The notes below the pieces were generated by a model. The model was not told where the DNA came from. It did no database searches and saw only the letters and a list, made by a program, of their open reading frames with translations. The position numbers and the translations under genes are program-made. This document shows positions 15,931 through 25,297 of a DNA stretch of 44,909 nt, piece after piece (position 1 is the stretch's first letter; each line of letters opens with the position of its first letter). This stretch comes from Candidatus Peribacteria bacterium (GTDB lineage: Bacteria > Patescibacteriota > Gracilibacteria > Peribacterales > Peribacteraceae): assembly GCA_009691405.1 (NCBI GenBank), contig SICN01000008.1:1-44909 (forward strand). Reading direction: 5' to 3'.

Positions 15931-16344
15931 TTATCCAACCTGATCGACGCGTTTCGGTACGGGTTTCTCCGCTGTCGACGAGTTCGTACTATCCCCCTGC
16001 AGAATACTTATCATTTTCGTCTGTGCTTCCCAAAGCATATTCCAGCGATCATGCATTCTTTCTATTTCACTGTGGTCTCGCTCGTCGAATTGCGTGTCGC
16101 TACGAAGCAATGTGAACTCCTCTTCGGTCCTCGCAAGCAATCGATCACGCGAATCCCGAACGGTCGTCGTCGTGTACACGTAGTCGCCGATGATCGCGCG
16201 GAACAATTCCCTGTTTCGGACGCGCATCAACTCTTCATCTGTTGGCGTAGGGGGTTTCTGTCTATCGGGCTTACGATCCGATGATCGTGCGATGCGTGCG
16301 ATTGGCGCCATTGCCCATGATGCGATTCTCGATAGTAAATGCAT
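15931..16344 (-). CDS. hypothetical protein between sufB and sufD
   Basis: 137 residues, not recognised. It starts MHLLSRIASWAMAPIAR, an amphipathic or weakly hydrophobic helix, followed by a basic, proline-rich stretch. A charged helical region rich in Arg and Glu follows (about 40-115), which could form a coiled coil. The frame is open to 16479, but an extended -10 (TGG-TATACT) lies exactly 6 nt before ATG 16344, so I prefer that start; ATGs at 16380 and 16386 are alternatives. It is on the strand opposite to sufB and sufD and its start region faces the sufD start. A role in Fe-S metabolism would be a guess from position only. Confidence 0.65.
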   Translation of the reverse strand: MHLLSRIASWAMAPIARIARSSDRKPDRQKPPTPTDEELMRVRNRELFRAIIGDYVYTTTTVRDSRDRLLARTEEEFTLLRSDTQFDERDHSEIERMHDRWNMLWEAQTKMISILQGDSTNSSTAEKPVPKRVDQVG

Positions 16345-16350
16345 TGGATC

Positions 16351-16359
16351 AGTATACCA
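16351..16359 (-). promoter_or_regulatory. extended -10 of the gene between sufB and sufD
   Basis: TATACT (16356-16351) preceded by TGG, 6 nt before ATG 16344 on the minus strand. Predicts a leaderless mRNA. Confidence 0.55.
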
Positions 16360-16377
16360 TTTTTTGACGATTTCTTC

Positions 16378-16383
16378 CATACT
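16378..16383 (+). promoter_or_regulatory. -10 hexamer of sufD
   Basis: CATACT exactly 6 nt before the sufD ATG (16390). It is 22 nt from the opposing extended -10 at 16351-16359, so the two promoters are divergent and close. Confidence 0.5.
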
Positions 16384-16389
16384 CATTCC

Positions 16390-17193
16390 ATGACGAAGTC
16401 CCTGAAAGCGCGGCAGATTGTCATCGAAGCCGGACGGCAAGGAGCCGAATATCTGGAGATCATCGAGAGCGGCAAACAATCCTCCGTCGAGATTGTGGTC
16501 GAGCGCGGTGCGAAAGCGACGATCTTCGATTGCAGCACATCAGCTGCACATTCTGTGAAGGTTACTTTGGCAGCCGAGAGCACGCTTACGTACGTTTCTC
16601 TCAGCAATGCTTCCGCTCGAAAGCTCACGTCGACCGTCGGTCAGGGTGCGAAGATTCATTGGCACTGCACGACGATTGGCGGGAGTGGTGACTCTCATGA
16701 GCTGATCTCGACGTGTATCGGCCCGAAAGCCGAAAGCACGGTCGATTGGATTTTCTCTGCAACAGGAAAGCAGAAACAGTCGGTTTCAGTCCGGAATATT
16801 TTTGATGCTCCGGAAGGAAAAGGTGAAATCACACTGAAGGGCATTGCAGAAGAAAAAGCATTCGTGACCTGCAACGGGATGATTGAAATTACAGAGCAGG
16901 GGAGAGGGACAAATACCTATCTTACGGAAGACGTCCTGATGCTCGATGCGACAGCCCATGTCGAGGCCATTCCAGCGCTAGAAATACGCACAAACGATGT
17001 GAAAGCGAGTCACAGTGCAACGGTCTCGCGTGTCACGGCCGAGAATCTCTTCTATCTGCAGTCACGCGGAATAAACGAAACGAAGGCAAGGCAGATGTTC
17101 GTGGAAGGATTTCTCGGAGCGCTCACGGAGAGGATTGCGGACAGAGAGATACGGGCAAAAGTTGCCGAGGCGATTATTCGGCAACAGCGGTGA
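16390..17193 (+). CDS. sufD: SufD-like Fe-S assembly protein
   Basis: 267 residues, shorter than typical SufD (about 420). It consists mainly of the beta-helix core and the C-terminal helical part shared by SufB and SufD, ending with EIRTNDVKASHSATVSRV and ENLFYLQSRGI, which are diagnostic. The N-terminal helical domain of larger SufD proteins is missing. The His in KASHSATV corresponds to the conserved SufD His used with SufB for cluster assembly. Together with SufB it would form the scaffold. ATG 16390 follows a CATACT hexamer by 6 nt. The tail overlaps a hairpin (17161-17185) and a 14-nt palindrome CGGTGACGTCACCG (17188-17201). Confidence 0.88.
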   Translation: MTKSLKARQIVIEAGRQGAEYLEIIESGKQSSVEIVVERGAKATIFDCSTSAAHSVKVTLAAESTLTYVSLSNASARKLTSTVGQGAKIHWHCTTIGGSGDSHELISTCIGPKAESTVDWIFSATGKQKQSVSVRNIFDAPEGKGEITLKGIAEEKAFVTCNGMIEITEQGRGTNTYLTEDVLMLDATAHVEAIPALEIRTNDVKASHSATVSRVTAENLFYLQSRGINETKARQMFVEGFLGALTERIADREIRAKVAEAIIRQQR

Positions 17194-17212
17194 CGTCACC
17201 GAATTACCAGCC

Positions 17213-17581
17213 TCACTCCCGTCCGCGGGCTTTACACTCGAGATTTTTCTCTCTTCGACGTGCGCGTTTCTTTTTTGCAAGTACACGATCTTCATGTTGT
17301 ATCTCGCTACTGCCATTGCTTTTTATGAAGAGCTCAAGAAGTCGTTCTCGTTGACGCTGATGGATCTTTTCTTTGTCTTCCATGTTTATTTTTTTCTGCA
17401 TTTCATTTTCTTCCCATGCGCGGTTCGTTGTGGCGTTCATAAAACGTTGACTGACTTTCCTCCAAGTATCTCCTTGGAGTGTTCTTGTTTTTAATAGAGG
17501 CTGTTCAAAAGAGACGCGTGGAAGCCATTGGCTTCCAGTGCTTGCTGAGGATTCAAAGCCCAAATAATTAAAATCGATCAT
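17213..17581 (-). CDS. possible basic hypothetical protein (doubtful)
   Basis: An open frame of 122 codons in the AT-rich stretch between sufD and the 16S gene. The product would be basic, ending in a Lys/Arg-rich segment (KKKRARRREK) after a charged helical region. No family is recognised. Against it: low complexity, hairpins inside the frame (17520-17536 and CTCCAAG/CTTGGAG near 17460-17477) and no clear start signal. The rest of 17202-17640 contains nothing else I can support; the second hairpin is followed by a T-rich run and may be a plus-strand terminator. Confidence 0.3.
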   Translation of the reverse strand: MIDFNYLGFESSASTGSQWLPRVSFEQPLLKTRTLQGDTWRKVSQRFMNATTNRAWEENEMQKKINMEDKEKIHQRQRERLLELFIKSNGSSEIQHEDRVLAKKKRARRREKNLECKARGRE

Positions 17582-17651
17582 AGAGAGTATTTATTACTTT
17601 TTTGAAATTTTGTCCATTATTTCTTGTTCATGAAAAAAGCAAAATTCACCC

Positions 17652-17674
17652 CATCGTGTAGTAGAGAAGAGAAG
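17652..17674 (-). ncRNA. 3' arm of the 16S precursor processing stem
   Basis: This arm pairs with the 5' arm at 19446-19469: 17 contiguous base pairs, then a nearly paired extension on both sides. The stem encloses the whole 16S gene, as RNase III stems do. A run of six T residues on the minus strand (17638-17633) follows within about 20 nt and may end the transcript. The spacer 17675-17858 holds smaller hairpins but no tRNA or 23S start. Confidence 0.8.
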
Positions 17675-17858
17675 ATCCTTCCGAGCCTCGCACGCTTCGC
17701 AGTTTCCAGCATCCTAGACCAGCCGTCGCTCCAAAAGGAGCTATGGCCGGCAGGGAGGCTGAAGACTGAAAGCGAGGAGGGTGTCCTCGGACAATTGGCA
17801 TAAATGAATGATGGCACTCGACACTGGCCAGAGCATTCGCCAAGGATTAACTCCCTGG

Positions 17859-19327
<1,469 letters not shown>

Positions 19328-19445
19328 GAGATTTGCTCCGATACGTCCACGAATGAACGTATCGAAATAGCTCTTAATAACTAGCGCATCGATTTTTTTT
19401 AGAGGGCGATGCATCCTCTTTATTTTCAAAGAAAATAGTTGTGGA

Positions 19446-19469
19446 CTTCTTTTTCTCTACTACACGATG
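19446..19469 (-). ncRNA. 5' arm of the 16S precursor processing stem
   Basis: Complementary to 17652-17674 over 17 uninterrupted base pairs (CATCGTGTAGTAGAGAA in this arm). Between this arm and the mature 5' end lies another perfect 8-bp hairpin, CGATACGT/ACGTATCG (about 19338-19363). Confidence 0.8.
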
Positions 19470-19567
19470 CTGTGAAGGAGCTGACGCGTGTGAGCGGTCC
19501 GAGCTCCTCTTTCGAAGAGACGTCCTTCAAGCCATTACGAATACATTGGCTTAGTCACAGCCGAGCC

Positions 19568-19596
19568 ATCTTAGGAGTGGCGAAAGGGGGCGTCAA
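19568..19596 (-). promoter_or_regulatory. promoter of the 16S gene
   Basis: TTGACG (19596-19591), a 17-nt spacer and TAAGAT (19573-19568) on the minus strand. The start near 19561 gives a leader of about 235 nt that includes the 5' processing arm. It is only 25 nt from the start of the divergent gene at 19622. Confidence 0.75.
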
Positions 19597-19621
19597 GAGG
19601 GTTCTCTCACTTTCTGTTACC

Positions 19622-21163
19622 ATGTATTTCGTGCCCTCCGAATTGACATTTTTCAAGCGTGCTCTCCCGCATATCGTCGGAGCGCTTTCCCTGTGCCTGA
19701 TCGCGATTCTTCTTTTCAGTCTCCAAAATCCCGTCTCACTCGACGATGGGCTTCGGCACTTCGCAATGGCGAGGCTCATGAGTGAGCAGGGAATTGCAGC
19801 TGCCGATTGGAGCCGTTTCTTTTCACACGGATACTTCGCACATCACACCGTCGATCCGTGGTTCCTCTCGAACGTTGCATTCATACCTTTTCTTCCGCTT
19901 GGTCCGATTCTGGGCTTAAAACTTTTCGCACTGTTTTTAATTCTCCTCCTTCTCGTTGTGTTTCTGTATGCATGCTTCGTCTTTCGTACGCCACCGATCG
20001 TCTCTGCAGTCTCTGTCGGTCTGCTTCTGTTTTTTGATCCATCGTTTTTCTACCGGCTGCTGCTCGGGAGACCGTACGAGCTCATCACCCCTCTTGCGGT
20101 GCTCATCATCATCGCGGCGATTTCGAAGCGACCGTTTCTGATCGGGCTTTCTCTCATGCTTTGCGTTCTTCTGTCTCAGATTTTTATTTTTCCTCTTCTC
20201 ATCGCTTTCACTGCGGTGCTGTGGCGTTTGAGTCTCTGTGAGTGGAAAGAAGCAAGGATGCTTCTCACCTGGGTTTTCCTCGGACTCTTCGCCGGGTTTT
20301 TTCTGCACCCCGATTCCCTGCAGTATGCATTCTATATTCGGGACACATTTCTCAGAATTCCTCTGCTTCCGGGCATCGAGCTCGGGCTTGAAATGCAGTC
20401 GGGATTCCGGCTCGGTTCCCGCCTCCTCGTGATCGTCGGCATCGTGACTCTCCTTCACAGTGTTCTCTTTAAAGAAGGCATCACACTCCGACAGTACGGC
20501 GAATGCGGACTCTCTTTTCTTATATTTCTTACGCTTCTTTTCATTACATTCTTTCTTCTCTGGGCGCGCGCCGTCGATTTTCTTTGGCCGACTCTGATCC
20601 TCCTCCTTACGCTGCTCCTATCTGTGTCTCCGGGGATTTTTTCGAGAACGATGATTGCAATTCTGCCGAAGAAATTGTCCGGGAATCGGCGGATGGGTTT
20701 TTACATCTTACTGCTACTTCTCGCTTCCGTCGTGTTCTCGATGCATCGCACGCTTCGAGCCAGCGACGGAGATCGATCGCTTGAAACATATACGCAGGCA
20801 CTGCGATTTGTCCCCCAGGGTGCCATGGTGCTGAATGTCGATTGGCACTTCTTTATGCCTGCGGTTCTCGTTCGACCAGATCTGAGGTACGCGACCGGCA
20901 TTGATCCTTCCTATACCTATCTCGATTCTCCGAAAGCACTTGGACTTTTCGCCTCACTCACTACGCCGAAGTTTCAGTCGTCTCCAACCGAAGAGGAAGT
21001 GCGTGCGTGGCTCAAAGAAATTCTTGCGCTGTATCCTTCGGACTACCTGGTGTTTTTTCGAGGACGACATGAGACGATCATCACAAAGCTCGAGAAGGAC
21101 TTAAAGATGATCGATGTTTCAGGGAGCAGGGAGGTGGCTGTCTTCAGAGCAAAAGAAACTTGA
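19622..21163 (+). CDS. polytopic membrane protein, GT-C-type glycosyltransferase-like
   Basis: 513 residues. One N-terminal helix is followed by a loop with LDDGLRHFAMARLM, which resembles the first periplasmic loop of GT-C glycosyltransferases, where a DD or DE motif coordinates the polyprenyl-sugar donor. About ten membrane helices fill residues 10-390. A soluble C-terminal domain of about 110 residues (from RASDGDRSLE) follows. Such proteins add sugars from lipid carriers on the outer face of the membrane. Acceptor and sugar cannot be told. ATG 19622 precedes the first helix; codons upstream lie in the 16S promoter region. Its stop codon is part of the rpsF -35 box. Confidence 0.55.
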   Translation: MYFVPSELTFFKRALPHIVGALSLCLIAILLFSLQNPVSLDDGLRHFAMARLMSEQGIAAADWSRFFSHGYFAHHTVDPWFLSNVAFIPFLPLGPILGLKLFALFLILLLLVVFLYACFVFRTPPIVSAVSVGLLLFFDPSFFYRLLLGRPYELITPLAVLIIIAAISKRPFLIGLSLMLCVLLSQIFIFPLLIAFTAVLWRLSLCEWKEARMLLTWVFLGLFAGFFLHPDSLQYAFYIRDTFLRIPLLPGIELGLEMQSGFRLGSRLLVIVGIVTLLHSVLFKEGITLRQYGECGLSFLIFLTLLFITFFLLWARAVDFLWPTLILLLTLLLSVSPGIFSRTMIAILPKKLSGNRRMGFYILLLLLASVVFSMHRTLRASDGDRSLETYTQALRFVPQGAMVLNVDWHFFMPAVLVRPDLRYATGIDPSYTYLDSPKALGLFASLTTPKFQSSPTEEEVRAWLKEILALYPSDYLVFFRGRHETIITKLEKDLKMIDVSGSREVAVFRAKET

Positions 21164-21189
21164 CGAGTTCTCCTCTCCTCACGTACAGT
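21160..21189 (+). promoter_or_regulatory. promoter of rpsF-rpsR
   Basis: TTGACG, an 18-nt spacer and TACAGT. The -35 overlaps the stop codon of the preceding gene. The leader to rpsF is about 50 nt and includes a CGCG/CGCG hairpin. Confidence 0.7.
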
Positions 21190-21245
21190 CCGCCAGCTGA
21201 TTCCCTCCCCCGCGTTCGCGAGGCAGGTTTTACCCACGAATCTCC

Positions 21246-21803
21246 ATGCCTACTCTTGTTCCAAGCAACGAAGACGTCCGTGTCTACGAATTTGCTGTGA
21301 TGTATAAGCCTGATCTCGACCAGAAAGCCGAGTCGACTCTCCTCAGTGAGATCGAAGGTCACTTCGCCGAGGCGCAGGGAAAGCTCCTCTTCAAGGATCC
21401 ATGGAGCCGCCGCGGTCTTGCGTACAGAATCGCAGGGCACGATGAGGCGAAGTTTGTCATCTACTACTACGAACTTCCTCCCGCATCCATTCGCGAGCTC
21501 GATCGTCAGCTCCGTCTCCAGAAGGGAGTACTCAGGCACCTCATGCTGATTCCGCCGAAAGGATACGAGGCGGTGAGTTTTGAGGCGAAGTATCAGGACT
21601 GGCTTAAAAATCGCGAAACGATCGAAGACGTCAGAGCCCGAAAGCGCGAGGAGAAGACGCAAAAAACGGTTGTCGACCAGGCAAAACGAGCCACGAAGCG
21701 TCTCGAGACGAAGGCCAAGGACATCGCGAAGCCGGTCCTCAAGATGCAGGACTTAGACTCGCAGCTCGACAAACTGATTGCAGATAGCGACTTGAAACTT
21801 TAA
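21246..21803 (+). CDS. rpsF: 30S ribosomal protein bS6, C-terminally extended
   Basis: 185 residues; ordinary bS6 is 95-135. bS6 pairs with bS18 on the platform of the small subunit. The ferredoxin-like core is seen in VYEFAVMYKPDLD, DPWSRRGLAYRIAGH, AKFVIYYYELPP and REIDRQ-like RELDRQLRLQKGVLRHLML. After residue 110 comes a charged, Lys- and Glu-rich helical tail of about 75 residues that most bS6 proteins lack. ATG 21246 is about 50 nt from the predicted transcript start. It forms a unit with rpsR, separated by a 69-nt spacer that holds a hairpin element. Confidence 0.93.
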   Translation: MPTLVPSNEDVRVYEFAVMYKPDLDQKAESTLLSEIEGHFAEAQGKLLFKDPWSRRGLAYRIAGHDEAKFVIYYYELPPASIRELDRQLRLQKGVLRHLMLIPPKGYEAVSFEAKYQDWLKNRETIEDVRARKREEKTQKTVVDQAKRATKRLETKAKDIAKPVLKMQDLDSQLDKLIADSDLKL

Positions 21804-21820
21804 TTTACTTTTCACTTCTT

Positions 21821-21866
21821 TGCCCCGCGTAGCTCCATCAGGAGCGGAGTGGGGTCCACTTCCCCC
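21821..21866 (+). promoter_or_regulatory. hairpin element upstream of rpsR
   Basis: CCCC (21823-21826) can pair with GGGG (21851-21854), with an inner stem GCTCC/GGAGC around the loop ATCA. The same GGGG can instead pair with a second CCCC (21862-21865) just before the rpsR start. A related sequence with the same two options precedes ndk at 35412-35459. It may control access to the rpsR start, or be a REP-like repeat. Confidence 0.55.
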
Positions 21867-21872
21867 TCGCAT

Positions 21873-22103
21873 ATGGCCGTACAACAGAAGACCAAGCACG
21901 ACATCAAGAAAGGCTGCGTATTCGATCGAGACGGTGTCGCATATTTCGATTACAAAGATTATCCGACATTGAAGCAGTACATCGATTATTTCGGGAACAT
22001 CCGGAACCGTTACTACACGGGTGTGTGTCTCAAGCACCAGAAGATGCTCAAGAACGCGATCGAGAGGGCGAGGTTTCTCGGGATGCTTTCGTACAGGAAG
22101 TAA
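21873..22103 (+). CDS. rpsR: 30S ribosomal protein bS18
   Basis: 76 residues. The family block is clear: FDYKDYPTLKQYIDYFGNI followed by RNRYYTGVCLKHQKMLKNAIERARFLGMLSY, the latter matching the TGT-KHQ-AIKRAR-LAL motif of bS18. It binds bS6 and 16S RNA. It lies downstream of rpsF in the usual S6-S18 order; ssb, often between them, is absent. ATG 21873; the in-frame ATG at 21849 falls inside the hairpin element and is unlikely. Confidence 0.97.
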   Translation: MAVQQKTKHDIKKGCVFDRDGVAYFDYKDYPTLKQYIDYFGNIRNRYYTGVCLKHQKMLKNAIERARFLGMLSYRK

Positions 22104-22205
22104 AGGAAGCAAAGGAATGAAAAGAATCAAAGGATGTGACGTTTTTCATGTCTTCAAATATAATCGCCGTACTCTTTTGAATCCTTTATTTCTTTTGTTT
22201 CCTTT
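22102..22205. repeat. long imperfect inverted repeat between rpsR and yebC
   Basis: The left arm 22102-22133 (purine-rich AAAGGA words) and the right arm 22174-22205 (pyrimidine-rich) match at about 25 of 32 positions. The 40-nt loop contains the yebC promoter. The arms are themselves made of degenerate 7-10 nt words. Confidence 0.7.
22136..22164 (+). promoter_or_regulatory. promoter of yebC
   Basis: GTGACG, a 17-nt spacer and a perfect TATAAT. Start near 22171; the leader is almost exactly the pyrimidine-rich right arm of the inverted repeat. Confidence 0.65.
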
Positions 22206-22210
22206 CACTC

Positions 22211-22942
22211 ATGTCGGGACACTCCAAATGGCATAACATCAAGGGAAAGAAGATGGCGACCGATGCCAAGAGAGGAAAGACGTACACGAAGTACGCGCGC
22301 TTGATCGAGATCGCCGCACACGAGGGAGGTGGGGATCCGTCGAGCAACGTGCGACTTCGCACACTCATCGATTCGGCAAAAACTGAGAGCGTGCCGAATG
22401 TGAATATCGATCGCGCGATCCAGAAGGGTACTGGTGCGCTCAAGGGAGATGCGATGGAGGAGGTGACGTACGAAGCGTACGGTCCGAGTGGCAGTGCCTT
22501 TATCATCGAGTGCCTCACGGACAATAAGAACAGGACGCTCAGTAACGTGAAAGAAATTCTCAGCAAGAACGCGGGTCGATTTGCAGGAAGCGGTTCGGTG
22601 ATGTGGATGTTTGAAAGGAAAGGTGTCGTTCTTGCAAAACTTTCAGATGGTACGAGCGGGCTTCCCAAAGAACTCGAACTTCTCCTCATCGACGCAGGTG
22701 CCGATGACATTCGGGAAAGCGAAGGACATATCAGGGTTCTGAGCGACGGCACCAAGTGGAGTGCCGTGCGTGATGTGCTCACCGCAAAAGGTGCCGTAGT
22801 CGAATCTGCAGGGCTTGAGTACATCGCAAAGCAGACAGCTCCGGTCGACTCCGATGCCATGACGAAAGTCGAGACGCTCATCGAAGCTCTGGAAGGGGAT
22901 GACGATGTGTCTGAAGTGCACACGAATGCGGTTTCGCAGTAG
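22211..22942 (+). CDS. yebC: YebC/PmpR family translation factor
   Basis: 243 residues, full length. YebC proteins bind ribosomes and relieve stalling at proline-rich stretches; the family was earlier annotated as transcriptional regulators. The hallmark start MSGHSKWHNIKGKK is present, followed by RGKTYTKYARLIEIAA, the NIDRAIQKGTG motif and YEAYGPSGSAFIIE. ATG 22211 is the family start. It has its own promoter inside the upstream inverted repeat. Confidence 0.97.
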   Translation: MSGHSKWHNIKGKKMATDAKRGKTYTKYARLIEIAAHEGGGDPSSNVRLRTLIDSAKTESVPNVNIDRAIQKGTGALKGDAMEEVTYEAYGPSGSAFIIECLTDNKNRTLSNVKEILSKNAGRFAGSGSVMWMFERKGVVLAKLSDGTSGLPKELELLLIDAGADDIRESEGHIRVLSDGTKWSAVRDVLTAKGAVVESAGLEYIAKQTAPVDSDAMTKVETLIEALEGDDDVSEVHTNAVSQ

Positions 22943-22963
22943 ATGATGCAGGTACACGGTTAC

Positions 22964-22991
22964 TTGCAATTCTATATAAATAATATATAAT
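22964..22991 (+). promoter_or_regulatory. promoter of the gene at 23003
   Basis: TTGCAA, a 16-nt AT-only-rich spacer and a perfect TATAAT, 11 nt before the ATG. Confidence 0.65.
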
Positions 22992-23002
22992 AATAGAAGA
23001 CA

Positions 23003-23509
23003 ATGAAGCATGAATCTATACTCTCGGGTCGAAGCGAACATCTGCAGGGCAAACACCCTCTACCCCCTTCCAGACACAGCGATATGAGCCAAGATTTTCT
23101 CCCCATCGATGAAAATGCATGGCAGGCTGATTTTCAGCCGGAGTTTCACGAATCGGCGGAATCTGTGACGGGTGCGGCTGATGCGAAAACGAGCACGGTA
23201 GAAGCCGAAACCAAGCTTTTTCGCAGGCGGAATCAATTTTTGCTTGAACTTTCGTCTCCGAATGAGATGCTGAAGTTTCCGAAATACCTTGCGGTCAGCA
23301 GAGCCGATGCGGAGAGAGGGTATACGTTGCAATTTCGAGATGTTCATCCCGCCGATGAAGAAGGAGGAATTGCAGAGAACGCGCAACTTTTCAGAAACCG
23401 GGAGGTTCTCACGAACATGCGCAGAGCGGAGTCACCGCAGGAGGCACTCTCTGTCTTGCGAAAGTTTTTCAGAGAAAAAGGGATAGAACTCACGCGCATC
23501 AACAGCTGA
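23003..23509 (+). CDS. hypothetical protein
   Basis: 168 residues, not recognised. The N-terminal 65 residues are polar and acidic, probably disordered. From about residue 70 on there is a compact part with FLLELSSPNEMLKFPKYLAVSR, a Tyr/Phe-containing strand and a C-terminal helix SVLRKFFREKGIELTRI. No signal peptide or membrane segment. ATG 23003 fits the strong promoter upstream (TATAAT 11 nt before). An alternative start is ATG 23084, giving 141 residues. It lies between yebC and the ABC exporter with its own promoter. Confidence 0.7.
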   Translation: MKHESILSGRSEHLQGKHPLPPSRHSDMSQDFLPIDENAWQADFQPEFHESAESVTGAADAKTSTVEAETKLFRRRNQFLLELSSPNEMLKFPKYLAVSRADAERGYTLQFRDVHPADEEGGIAENAQLFRNREVLTNMRRAESPQEALSVLRKFFREKGIELTRINS

Positions 23510-23574
23510 ACGCCGGATTTTGTTGTCGTAACTCTGGACGGATCATTTCCTCCGCGTCTACACTGACTTTTCTC

Positions 23575-25293
23575 ATGCGTGCTTTTCAAGCCCTCCTCTC
23601 GGCTCTGTGGCGATACGCCGATGGTAACCGGAAGGTTGTCATTCTGTACATCGTGCTCTTCGCGTGCGGGAACACCGTATGGCTTTTTGAACCCTATGTC
23701 ATCGGAAAAATTTTGAACGCGGTGCAAGAGTCCGGGGAAAATCCGAGCGCGGTGTCTTCGATTCTTCGGTCGCTTGCGATGCTCGTGAGTCTCTCCGCGG
23801 GTTTCTGGCTTTTTCACGGGCCTGCGCGCATTCTGGAGCGCACCAATGCTTTTCTCGTGCGCAGAGCGTTCAAGCAGCATCTGTTTTCGGTGATCACGGA
23901 TCTGCCGCTGCAGTGGCACAAGAATCATCATTCCGGACAGACCATCAACAGAATTTCTAAGGCGACGAGCGCTCTCTTCAATTTTACACAGGACGGTTAT
24001 CAGCTGATCGAAATGATCGTGCGACCGCTCGGTGCGCTCGTTGCGCTTACGATTCTCTTTCCTGTCGCTGCGTTCGTCGCGATCGTTTCGATGTCGGCGG
24101 CGTGCGGGATCGTGTTCTTTTTCGATCGCATTCTCTTGCCGCTCTATGACCGACTCAATGAGAAAGATCACTTCGTGGCGTCGGCGCTGCACGATTACAT
24201 CACGAACATCACCACCGTCATTACGCTGCGTCTCGAGAAGCTCACGCAATCGGAATTGTATAAACGCATGACGAATTATTTTCCGGTGTACCGACGTGAG
24301 TGTCGCTTGAACGAAGGGAAATGGTTCATCGCGACGATGGCGATTTCCATCACGACCGCGTTGATTCTCGGCGGTTACGCGGTCACGCAACTGAAAGCGG
24401 GTGCGGTGCCGCTTGTGGGCACGTTCTTCATGCTCTACGAATATTTGCAGCGCATCGGTGGTGCGTTCTACATGTTCGCCTGGAAGTACAGCCAGGTTGT
24501 AGCGCAGTATGCCGACCTCAAATCCGTCGATCCGATTCTTGAGGCGGACCAAGCAGAAAAGCATCTGCATTGTTCGATCGATCCCGAGTGGGAAACGATC
24601 GAGATCAAGAATCTCAGCTTCACGTACAAAGATGAAGAGCGTCCTCTGCATCATCTGAAAAACATTTCGGTGACCTTGCAGAGAGGGAAGAGAATTGCGT
24701 TCGTCGGTGAGAGCGGGAGCGGAAAATCGACGTTGATGTCTTTGATTCGCGGTTTGCACGAGGCGGACTCGGGAGAGATCGTATGCGACGGGAAAATTTT
24801 GGCGCACGGTCTTAAAGACGTCGGCTCCACCGTCACGCTGATTCCGCAGGAGCCGGAAATTTTTGAGAATACGATCGAGTACAACATCACGCTCGACACC
24901 GATCAGGAGGCGAGCGAGCTTCTGGAGGACGTCGAGCTCTCGCGATTCGCCTCGGTGGTTGCGAGGCTTCCGCAAGGACTCAAGACCAACACCGCCGAGA
25001 AAGGCGTGAACTTGAGCGGCGGCGAAAAGCAGAGGTTGGCTCTCGCCCGCGGATTCTTCGCGGCGAAACGGAGTTCGATCATTCTTCTCGACGAACCGAC
25101 GAGCTCCGTCGACCCCGTGAATGAGCGTCACATCTACGAAAACATGATTCGACGATTCTCCGATCGCTGCATCGTTTCTGCACTGCATAAACGCTATCTC
25201 CTTCCGCTCTTCGATTACGTGTATGTCTTCGAATCGGGGACAATTGTCGATCAGGGAACACCGACGGAGGTGGGACCGCGGTTGAGGAAATAA
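23575..25293 (+). CDS. ABC exporter half-transporter (membrane plus ATPase domains)
   Basis: 572 residues. Type IV ABC exporter: about six membrane helices in residues 18-320, then a nucleotide-binding domain. Walker A GESGSGKST is near 378-386, the Q-loop in TLIPQEPEIF, the signature LSGGEKQR near 479-486, and Walker B IILLDEP near 502-508 with a conserved H-loop (SALHKR). It should act as a dimer exporting a lipid, peptide or drug; the substrate cannot be inferred. ATG 23575; TACACT lies 10 nt upstream. It converges with the PBP gene, 4 nt between stops. Confidence 0.92.
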   Translation: MRAFQALLSALWRYADGNRKVVILYIVLFACGNTVWLFEPYVIGKILNAVQESGENPSAVSSILRSLAMLVSLSAGFWLFHGPARILERTNAFLVRRAFKQHLFSVITDLPLQWHKNHHSGQTINRISKATSALFNFTQDGYQLIEMIVRPLGALVALTILFPVAAFVAIVSMSAACGIVFFFDRILLPLYDRLNEKDHFVASALHDYITNITTVITLRLEKLTQSELYKRMTNYFPVYRRECRLNEGKWFIATMAISITTALILGGYAVTQLKAGAVPLVGTFFMLYEYLQRIGGAFYMFAWKYSQVVAQYADLKSVDPILEADQAEKHLHCSIDPEWETIEIKNLSFTYKDEERPLHHLKNISVTLQRGKRIAFVGESGSGKSTLMSLIRGLHEADSGEIVCDGKILAHGLKDVGSTVTLIPQEPEIFENTIEYNITLDTDQEASELLEDVELSRFASVVARLPQGLKTNTAEKGVNLSGGEKQRLALARGFFAAKRSSIILLDEPTSSVDPVNERHIYENMIRRFSDRCIVSALHKRYLLPLFDYVYVFESGTIVDQGTPTEVGPRLRK

Positions 25294-25297
25294 AATT

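Noticed and set aside
16345-16479. Longer form of the gene between sufB and sufD
   Set aside because: The extension crosses the sufD start; the extended -10 exactly 6 nt before ATG 16344 supports the shorter form, although starts at 16380 or 16386 are not excluded.
17188-17201. Perfect 14-nt palindrome CGGTGACGTCACCG at the sufD stop as an operator
   Set aside because: It lies at the end of a gene with no promoter nearby; kept only as a note in the sufD entry.
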